Shown here piece after piece: positions 58,596 to 64,000 of a DNA stretch of 64,000 bases. The notes under the pieces were generated by a model. It was not told the origin of the DNA. It was given only the letters and a program-made list of their open reading frames with translations, and made no database searches. Source of the DNA: an uncultured Gammaproteobacteria bacterium (GTDB lineage: Bacteria > Pseudomonadota > Gammaproteobacteria > HK1). The first letter of the stretch is position 1. Each line of letters begins with the position of its first letter. The stretch lies in the NCBI GenBank assembly GCA_958295835.1, contig OY282378.1, forward strand, positions 124,001 to 188,000, given 5' to 3'. The translations under genes and the position numbers were made by a program.

Positions 58596-59186
58596 TTAAG
58601 CACGTTGAATGTTCCAGACAGGGCCATGCTTATGAATCAGAGAAGTTTCCACACGCTCGATTTCCGATTTGTTTTCAATGACGCAGAATCGGAGCACTAT
58701 CGATTCTGATATCTTCGTGATTTTTGCGTTCAAGCGGCAATCTGTTCTTTGGCCGTCCAAATAGCAATTCTTTGGGTAGATTTTTCCGTGGCCCTGATTC
58801 ACGCGTATCTTCATTGAGCTCTCACATCTTCCGATATAACGGAGAATTTTGTCTTCAAAGTATGCGTACACGCCGGTCTTGGACTCGAACTTCGGAGTCG
58901 CGAGACGAAAAGTGGAATACCGTAGATCACCGTAGCGGTTAAGGAATCGAAGATAGAACGGATCATCGTTCTGCTTCAAACGAAGAAGTGCTGTTCCCAA
59001 CGGCTCATCAAGGATATGTTGATAGCACTCCTTCACCTCTGCTGCGAGTGTTCGGTATTGACAATGTCGGAGCGTTTCCGCGACTGTTTTTTTGTTATAC
59101 CGACCGAAAGCATCCTGATAAGGTGCACCTATGAATTCCAACTCGGCTACCGAGAAATCGTGTATCAGATCCGGAGAGGCTTTCAT
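58596..59186 (-). CDS. GIY-YIG domain protein
   Basis: A 196-residue protein. The second half looks like a GIY-YIG nuclease domain: SKTGVYAYFEDKILRYIGRC carries the GxY and YIG elements, followed by KIRVNQGHGKIYPKNCYLDG with a candidate catalytic arginine, and IERVETSLIHKHGPVWNIQ with the metal-binding glutamate and terminal Asn. The first 100 residues are of unknown type (ETLRHCQYRTLAAEVKECY). Such stand-alone nucleases occur in restriction, repair and defence settings. Low G+C, co-oriented with atp. Catalytic status untested. Confidence 0.75.
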   Translation of the reverse strand: MKASPDLIHDFSVAELEFIGAPYQDAFGRYNKKTVAETLRHCQYRTLAAEVKECYQHILDEPLGTALLRLKQNDDPFYLRFLNRYGDLRYSTFRLATPKFESKTGVYAYFEDKILRYIGRCESSMKIRVNQGHGKIYPKNCYLDGQRTDCRLNAKITKISESIVLRFCVIENKSEIERVETSLIHKHGPVWNIQRA

Positions 59187-59376
59187 AATAAGTCTTTTTT
59201 GGTTACGGGAGTTCTATCATCGCGTTTGCATTTGGAAGACGGGCGTGATTCGGAGAGGATAGCGATGTATGTGTCCGAAATCTGATAACTCGACTCTCGC
59301 ATTCACTCAACGCCGGTGTGTCGTCCTGTTTGACGTTCAATCCATTGCATACCGAGATACCGGTCGGCGCTTTGCC
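59187..59376. other. Spacer between the atpD echo ORF and the GIY-YIG gene
   Basis: About 190 bp of mixed composition. No ORF of note or hairpin with T-run. Probably carries remnants of the module boundary. Confidence 0.4.
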
Positions 59377-59532
59377 TTAATCATCAATTTCTGCCTCAAC
59401 CTGACGACACCCCCGGGCTAGCAGGTCGGCTTGATGGATTCGTCTTGGACTATCTTTCATGCCACACTCCTTGCGCGGAAACTGCACGTCCACGATGGTC
59501 CCAATGGTTCCAGAGATATTTCCGCTACTCAT
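59377..59532 (-). pseudogene. atpD 5'-end echo fused to a short unrelated tail (copy 3 ORF)
   Basis: From ATG 59532 the frame reads MSSGNISGTIGTIVDVQFPR, then KECGMKDSPRRIHQADLLAR and a stop at 59377. The first 20 residues match the AtpD N-terminus ([20 protein letters not shown]); the rest does not. Its leader GAGACGAAC is identical to that of atpD. AAGGAG inside it precedes ATG 59460, so a 27-residue product is also possible. It is not a decayed copy of the resident atpD: the differences look like another lineage's AtpD. Confidence 0.75.
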
Positions 59533-59541
59533 GTTCGTCTC
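59473..59541 (-). repeat. atpD 5'-end segment, echo (copy 3)
   Basis: 69 bp homologous to 54916-54984 (about 54 matches by hand). Upstream it continues as the C-terminal codons of the membrane protein at 59529, a stretch also shared with copy 2 (TTCAGCGGATA). Confidence 0.8.
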
Positions 59542-59918
59542 TCTGGAATATCCGCTGAATCCGTCTCCGCCGTATCACGCATGGTACTGTGCCTTGGGCC
59601 GTTATCAGGAAGTACTATTTTGCGTTTTGCGCGTTGTGCCTGTCTTTCTTCTTCTATTTCTAAGCGTATCCTTTCACGCCGTTTCGCTTCCCTCTTATCT
59701 TTCGTCAAATAATCCCACGCCATAAATACCAAAACGAGACTCGCTATACCAAGGATTCCACCAGCGATCCACCGCACAGCGTCCAATCCTACCCAGAACA
59801 GCAGAAGCGAAAAGATGACAAGGAGGCCAAGGATGCCGAAAAAAGACCGAAACGCTGGCGAGATCACCATCAAAATTAGGCACAGCACTATTAAACAACC
59901 TGCTATAAGATAAATCAT
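59529..59918 (-). CDS. Small multi-pass membrane protein with charged C-terminal tail
   Basis: From ATG 59918 there are 129 residues. Three hydrophobic helices are visible: MIYLIAGCLIVLCLILMVIS, FGILGLLVIFSLLLFWVGL and GGILGIASLVLVFMAWDYL. A strongly charged helical tail follows (TKDKREAKRRERIRLEIEEE). An upstream in-frame start at 59990 is possible. Its stop overlaps the ATG of the atpD echo. No family recognised. Confidence 0.6.
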   Translation of the reverse strand: MIYLIAGCLIVLCLILMVISPAFRSFFGILGLLVIFSLLLFWVGLDAVRWIAGGILGIASLVLVFMAWDYLTKDKREAKRRERIRLEIEEERQAQRAKRKIVLPDNGPRHSTMRDTAETDSADIPERRT

Positions 59919-59928
59919 GTGTTTCGTC

Positions 59929-60120
59929 TCATGGATATGCACAATTCCTATAGCCGGATCGGTGGATCTCACGAAATCTACTAAGGTCATCCGCGACCGT
60001 GATCATACGAACCAGTGTCCGGCGTGTCGCCGTGCGCAGGCAGAATCGTGTCGGAGACGCCATAGCAGAAGGATACAGTACTTGGTGCGGACGCCTTGAG
60101 TTCTCCTCTCTCATCCTCAC
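59929..60120 (-). CDS. Doubtful small ORF in the atpG-proximal module
   Basis: 63 codons (MRMREENSRRPHQVLYPSAM...) whose ATG overlaps the stop of the preceding gene as ATGA. Composition is Arg-rich and no family is recognisable. The overlap geometry is its only support, and it overlaps the longer possible reading of the membrane protein gene. Confidence 0.25.
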   Translation of the reverse strand: MRMREENSRRPHQVLYPSAMASPTRFCLRTATRRTLVRMITVADDLSRFREIHRSGYRNCAYP

Positions 60121-60368
60121 TTGCGACTCCTACACTCGCCGATAAGGCTCCAGGTGCCATCGTTATGCCGTATGAAACGTTCGGTCTTGCCGCGATTTCC
60201 ACGGCGATGCTTGGAAAGAAAGGTCGACATACTGCTGGCCCACCTTGGGCAAGCCTCTCTTGCCTCGGCAGCAGTAAATCGCTTCGGTAACCTACCCTCG
60301 CGTCTTGCCTGCAAAATGCCATGAACTATGCGCCTAGCTCCGGGGATAGTGTCAACAAAGTTGTTCAT
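60117..60368 (-). CDS. Small basic hypothetical protein, first gene after atpG
   Basis: 83 residues from ATG 60368 (a GTG at 60404 would add 12): NNFVDTIPGARRIVHGILQA, KRFTAAEAREACPRWASSMS, FLSKHRRGNRGKTERFIRHN, WSLI. The pattern suggests a small winged-helix-like nucleic-acid-binding protein, but I cannot name a family. It follows the atpG stop by 70 bp in the same direction. Confidence 0.5.
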   Translation of the reverse strand: MNNFVDTIPGARRIVHGILQARREGRLPKRFTAAEAREACPRWASSMSTFLSKHRRGNRGKTERFIRHNDGTWSLIGECRSRK

Positions 60369-60438
60369 CTCTAGTATCTCTTGTTTCTTCACTACACCGG
60401 TCACAATTCCTGGAAGTGCTTGGCAATGTCGACAAAGG

Positions 60439-61302
60439 CTACAACGCCGCCGCCCCGCCCACGATCTCCGACAGCTCCTGGGTGATCGACGCCTGCCGGG
60501 CCTTGTTGTACTGGAGTTGCAGGTCGTCGATGAGGCCGCCGGCGTTGTCGGAGGCCGCCTTCATCGCGACCATGCGCGCGGCCTGCTCCGAGGCGATGTT
60601 CTCCACGACGCCCTGGTACACCAAGGATTCGACGTAGCGGGTCAGGAGCTGGTCCAGCACGTCCTTGGCGTCGGGCTCGTAGAGGTAGTCCCAGTAATGC
60701 TTGACCTCTTCCTCCTCGGACGGGGCGCGGGGGAGGAGCCGCTCGACCACCGGGCGCTGGGTCATGGAGTTGACGAACTGGTTGTAGACGAAGAACACGC
60801 GATCGATCCGGCCCTCGACGTAGGCGTCGAGGACGACCTTGACGGTCCCGATCAGCACGTCGATGGTCGGGTTGTCCCCGACCTGCGAAGTGCTCGCGAG
60901 CAGGTTCACGCCCAGGCGGCGGAAGAACACCCCGCCCTTGTTGCCGATCACGCAGAAATCGCTTTCCACCCCGTCCGCCCGCCAGCCGTCGAGCTCGCGC
61001 AGCACGGTCCTGAACAGGTTGTTGTTCAGCCCGCCGCACAGCCCCCGGTCCGAGGACACGATGACGAACCCGACCCGCTTGACCTCCTCCCGGGTGACGA
61101 GGAAGGGATGCTTGTACTCGGTGTTGGCGGCGCCGACGTGCGCGATCACCTGGCGCATCTTCTCCGCGTAAGGCCGAGCCTGGCGCATCCGCTCCTGCGC
61201 CTTGCGCATCTTGCTCGCCGCGACCATCTCCATGGCCCGAGTGATCTTCTGCGTGTTCTGCACGCTCCTGATCTTGGTCCGGATCTCTTTCGCGCCGGCC
61301 AT
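60439..61302 (-). CDS. atpG: F-type ATP synthase gamma subunit
   Basis: Central rotor shaft of 287 residues. N-terminal helix [20 protein letters not shown] followed by [15 protein letters not shown]; the conserved [18 protein letters not shown]; the C-terminal helix [45 protein letters not shown]. The gene is complete. Its stop at 60439 is followed by foreign sequence instead of atpD. Confidence 0.97.
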   Translation of the reverse strand: MAGAKEIRTKIRSVQNTQKITRAMEMVAASKMRKAQERMRQARPYAEKMRQVIAHVGAANTEYKHPFLVTREEVKRVGFVIVSSDRGLCGGLNNNLFRTVLRELDGWRADGVESDFCVIGNKGGVFFRRLGVNLLASTSQVGDNPTIDVLIGTVKVVLDAYVEGRIDRVFFVYNQFVNSMTQRPVVERLLPRAPSEEEEVKHYWDYLYEPDAKDVLDQLLTRYVESLVYQGVVENIASEQAARMVAMKAASDNAGGLIDDLQLQYNKARQASITQELSEIVGGAAAL

Positions 61303-61348
61303 GTCGTCGCTCCGTCCGCAGTGCTCGTGCCGTCCGCGGCGTCCGCGC

Positions 61349-62890
61349 CTACCAGGCGTGGTTCGCCTTGAAGTCCTCGACCGCGTCCTTGAACTGCTTC
61401 TCCACGCCGTCGTCCCACTTCGGGGCGGCGTTGACCTGGTCGATCAGGCTGGACCGGCTCGAATCCATGTACGCCATCAGGGCATTCGTGAAGTCGCCGA
61501 TCCGTTCGAGCTCCACGTCGTCCATATGGCCGCGGTCCACCGCGTACAGCGTCACCGCCTGGTGGGCGACGGAGAGCGGGGAGTACTGCGGCTGCTTCAG
61601 CACCTCCATGATGCGCTGGCCGCGTTCGAGCTGGCGCCGGGTGGCCTCGTCGAGGTCGGAGGCGAACTGGGCGAACGCCGCGAGCTCGCGGTACTGCGCG
61701 AGCGCGAGCCGCACCCCGCCGCCGAGCTTCTTGACGATGTCGGTCTGCGCCGCGCCCCCGACCCGGGACACCGAGAGGCCGGCGTTGATGGCGGGGCGGA
61801 AGTTGGCGTTGAAGAGGTCGCTTTCGAGGAAGATCTGGCCGTCGGTGATGGAGATGACGTTGGTCGGGACGAACGCGGACACGTCGCCGGCCTGGGTCTC
61901 GATGATGGGCAGCGCGGTCAGCGATCCCGTGCGGCCCTTGACCTCGCCGCCGGTCTCCTCCTCGACGTACTTCCCGTTCACCCGCGCGGCGCGCTCCAGC
62001 AACCGCGAGTGCAGGTAGAACACGTCGCCGGGGTACGCCTCGCGGCCCGGCGGGCGGCGCAGCAGCAGCGAGACCTGGCGGTAGGCCCACGCCTGCTTGG
62101 TGAGGTCGTCGTAGATGATGAGGGCGTCTTCGCCCCGGTCGCGGAAGTACTCGCCCATCGTGCATCCGGAGTAGGGCGCGATGTACTGCAACGCGGCGGA
62201 TTCCGAGGCGGCGGCGGCGACCACGATGGTGTGCTCCATCGCCCCGTGCTCTTCGAGCTTGCGCACCACGCCGGCGATGGAGGAGTTCTTCTGCCCGATG
62301 GCGACGTAGATGCAGAGGATGTCGCCGCCCTTCTGGTTGATGATGGTGTCGATGGCGACCGCCGTCTTCCCGGTCTGCCGGTCGCCGATGATCAGCTCCC
62401 GCTGCCCGCGCCCGATCGGCACCATCGCGTCGATGGACTTGAGCCCGGTCTGCACCGGCTGGCTCACCGACTGGCGGGTGATCACGCCGGGGGCGACCTT
62501 CTCGATCGGCGAGGTGCCCTCGGACTCGATCGGCCCCTTGCCGTCGATCGGCTGGCCCAGCGGGTTCACCACCCGCCCGAGCAGCCCCCGCCCGACCGGT
62601 ACCTCCAGGATGCGCCCGGTGCACTTGACGGTATCGCCCTCGGCGATGTGGCCGTACTCCCCCATGATGACGGAGCCGACCGAATCCCGTTCGAGGTTGA
62701 GCGCGAGCCCGAAGGTGTTGTTCGGGAACTCGATCATCTCGCCCTGCATGACGTCGGAGAGCCCGTGGATGCGGGCGATGCCGTCGGTCAGGGAGACGAT
62801 CGTCCCCTCGGTGCGTGCCTCGACTCCGACCTCGAAGCTCTCGATCTTCTTCTTGATGAGGTCGCTGACTTCCGCCGCGGTGAGTTGCAT
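61349..62890 (-). CDS. atpA: F-type ATP synthase alpha subunit
   Basis: Non-catalytic nucleotide-binding subunit of 513 residues. N-terminus [21 protein letters not shown]-loop [66 protein letters not shown]; arginine-finger region [17 protein letters not shown]. Length and order are standard. Confidence 0.98.
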   Translation of the reverse strand: MQLTAAEVSDLIKKKIESFEVGVEARTEGTIVSLTDGIARIHGLSDVMQGEMIEFPNNTFGLALNLERDSVGSVIMGEYGHIAEGDTVKCTGRILEVPVGRGLLGRVVNPLGQPIDGKGPIESEGTSPIEKVAPGVITRQSVSQPVQTGLKSIDAMVPIGRGQRELIIGDRQTGKTAVAIDTIINQKGGDILCIYVAIGQKNSSIAGVVRKLEEHGAMEHTIVVAAAASESAALQYIAPYSGCTMGEYFRDRGEDALIIYDDLTKQAWAYRQVSLLLRRPPGREAYPGDVFYLHSRLLERAARVNGKYVEEETGGEVKGRTGSLTALPIIETQAGDVSAFVPTNVISITDGQIFLESDLFNANFRPAINAGLSVSRVGGAAQTDIVKKLGGGVRLALAQYRELAAFAQFASDLDEATRRQLERGQRIMEVLKQPQYSPLSVAHQAVTLYAVDRGHMDDVELERIGDFTNALMAYMDSSRSSLIDQVNAAPKWDDGVEKQFKDAVEDFKANHAW

Positions 62891-62960
62891 GAGTTGAACC
62901 CCTGTCTCTTCGCTGCCGGCCTCGAACGCCGGCGTTCTCGATAGCCGTTTCGCCGGTGCG

Positions 62961-63494
62961 CTACGCCAGCGCCTGGGCGAGCTGGCCGAGCCGGCCCCGG
63001 AGCGAGGCGTCGATGACCAGATCGCCGGCCCGGATCACCACGCCGCCGATCAGTGAGCCGTCCACCTCGCAGTCCAGCGTGACCTTGGTGCCGAGGCGTT
63101 GCTCCATCGCCTCGACGATGGCGGCGCGCTGCGGCTCGGACAGCTCGAACGCGCTGGTGACGTGGACCTCGTCGCGTCCTTCGCGGGCGGCGCGCTCCTC
63201 GGCGAAGCGGCGCGAGACCTCCGGCAGCAGCGCGAAGCGCCCGTAGTGGCCGACGACCTTGACGAAGTTGCGGCCGGTGTCCGAGAGCCGATCGCCGCAG
63301 ACGTCGATGAAGAGATCGACGAGGCGGGCGCGGTCCACCCTCGGGTTCGCGATGAGGCCGCCCATCGCCGGGTCGCGTGCGACCGCCGCGAGCAGCTCCA
63401 GCATGTCGGCCCATTCGCCGAGCCGGCCTTCCTCCTCCGCCTGCCTGAAGGCGGCGACCGCGTAGGGCCGTGCGAGCTCGCCTGGTTCCGCCAT
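62961..63494 (-). CDS. atpH: F-type ATP synthase delta subunit
   Basis: Peripheral-stalk subunit of 177 residues linking F1 to subunit b. [25 protein letters not shown] opens the helical N-terminal domain. The C-terminal motif [37 protein letters not shown] is diagnostic of the OSCP/delta family. Confidence 0.97.
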   Translation of the reverse strand: MAEPGELARPYAVAAFRQAEEEGRLGEWADMLELLAAVARDPAMGGLIANPRVDRARLVDLFIDVCGDRLSDTGRNFVKVVGHYGRFALLPEVSRRFAEERAAREGRDEVHVTSAFELSEPQRAAIVEAMEQRLGTKVTLDCEVDGSLIGGVVIRAGDLVIDASLRGRLGQLAQALA

Positions 63495-63550
63495 TTGCTT
63501 CCGCTTCGCCTCGGTGCCGGGTGCCGGGAGGGTGTGCCGCCGACGGCCGC

Positions 63551-64000
63551 CTAGAGCTGCGCCGCGAGCTTGCCGAGCGCTTCCTCGTGCGCGGCGGCGT
63601 CCACCTCGCGCATCAGGACCTGCTCGGCGCCCGAGACCGCCAGCGTCACGACCTCGCCGCGCAACGCCTCCCGCGCCTGGTGGATCTGCTGGTCGATCTC
63701 GGCCTTCGCCGCGTCGAGGAGCTTGCCGCCCTCGACCCGCGCGTCGGACTTGGCCTCATCGACGATCTCGCCGGCGCGACGCTGCGCGTTCGAGATGATC
63801 TCCCGGGCCTGCTCCTTCGCGGCCTGGAGCTCCTCCTCGATCTGCGACTGCGCCTCTTCCTTCGCCCGCAAGCCCTGATCCGCCGCGGCGAGACCGTCCG
63901 CGATCCTGGTGCGCCGCGCTTCCAGCGCATTCAGGATCGGCGGCCAGACGTACTTCAGGCAGAACCACACGAACACCGCGAACGCGATGGACTGACCGAT
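63551..64000 (-). CDS. atpF: F-type ATP synthase subunit b, start beyond window
   Basis: Peripheral-stalk subunit. The frame runs off the right edge; the last visible upstream residues are [22 protein letters not shown], the typical membrane helix, so only about seven N-terminal residues are missing. The long charged helix follows ([40 protein letters not shown]). It precedes atpH by 56 bp. Confidence 0.95.
   Translation of the reverse strand: MGQSIAFAVFVWFCLKYVWPPILNALEARRTRIADGLAAADQGLRAKEEAQSQIEEELQAAKEQAREIISNAQRRAGEIVDEAKSDARVEGGKLLDAAKAEIDQQIHQAREALRGEVVTLAVSGAEQVLMREVDAAAHEEALGKLAAQL

Noticed and set aside
59987..60322. Open frame of 111 codons on the minus strand near atpG
   Set aside because: It overlaps the more protein-like 83-residue ORF in another frame and has no motif or ribosome-binding site.

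Overview
The window is one contig stretch of a high-G+C chromosome. Gene content points to a gammaproteobacterium: HspQ, the miaB-ybeZ-ybeY-corC block, a YejABEF-type importer, paired DUF1302/DUF1329 genes, a GabD close to the enterobacterial form and an F-type ATP synthase operon. I cannot place it further; a Chromatiales-like lineage is a guess.

Layout, left to right. 1-6.7 kb, minus strand: a peptide/microcin-C-type ABC importer (yejA-B-E-F, yejF cut by the window edge), then tRNA-Arg(UCG). 7.1-31.1 kb: ordinary chromosomal genes. These include an AlbA-2/RecG-like protein, acyl-CoA synthetase, hspQ, ilvE, a YbaK-type deacylase, miaB-ybeZ-ybeY-corC, an enoyl-CoA hydratase, a MazG-like pyrophosphatase, dapA, an MFS pump, a ureohydrolase with an altered metal site, an orphan hydantoinase A, prs-rplY-pth, ychF and moeA-moaE. 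31.1-36.2 kb: a disturbed region. A 209-bp fragment of a YCF48-type gene, a truncated IS256-family element and a lower-G+C three-gene operon (creatininase, GntR/UTRA regulator, K+-channel-like protein) sit next to the intact YCF48-type gene. 36.2-52.8 kb: DUF1329 and DUF1302 envelope genes, a small repeat protein, a Bcr-type pump, gabD, tauABC, a flavin reductase-like protein, an EutA-like racemase, a large M16 protease and a PNPOx-like protein. 52.9-64 kb, minus strand: the ATP synthase operon atpF-H-A-G-D-C.

The most striking feature is a 5.5-kb lower-G+C insertion inside the ATP synthase operon, between atpG and atpD. Every plausible gene in it is co-oriented with atp, so the cargo should be transcribed with the synthase. 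The cargo includes an ImmA/IrrE-type metallopeptidase coupled to a membrane protein, a GIY-YIG protein, several small membrane proteins and small antitoxin-like families, two of them frameshifted. Two echoes of the atpD 5' end (an ORF beginning MSSGNI..IG..VDVQFPR and a deleted leader copy) divide the insertion into three modules, each ending at an atpD-like leader. This looks like repeated, gene-end-restoring integration at atpD.

Other points: a tandem 107-bp repeat has copied the yejF ribosome-binding site and start codon, creating two 36-codon upstream ORFs, each ending in a GTGA overlap with the next. A two-hairpin REP-like unit is shared between that site and the ychF upstream region. 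The creatininase/GntR/channel operon is a candidate undescribed system. Functions below come from motif recognition by eye; no database search was run.
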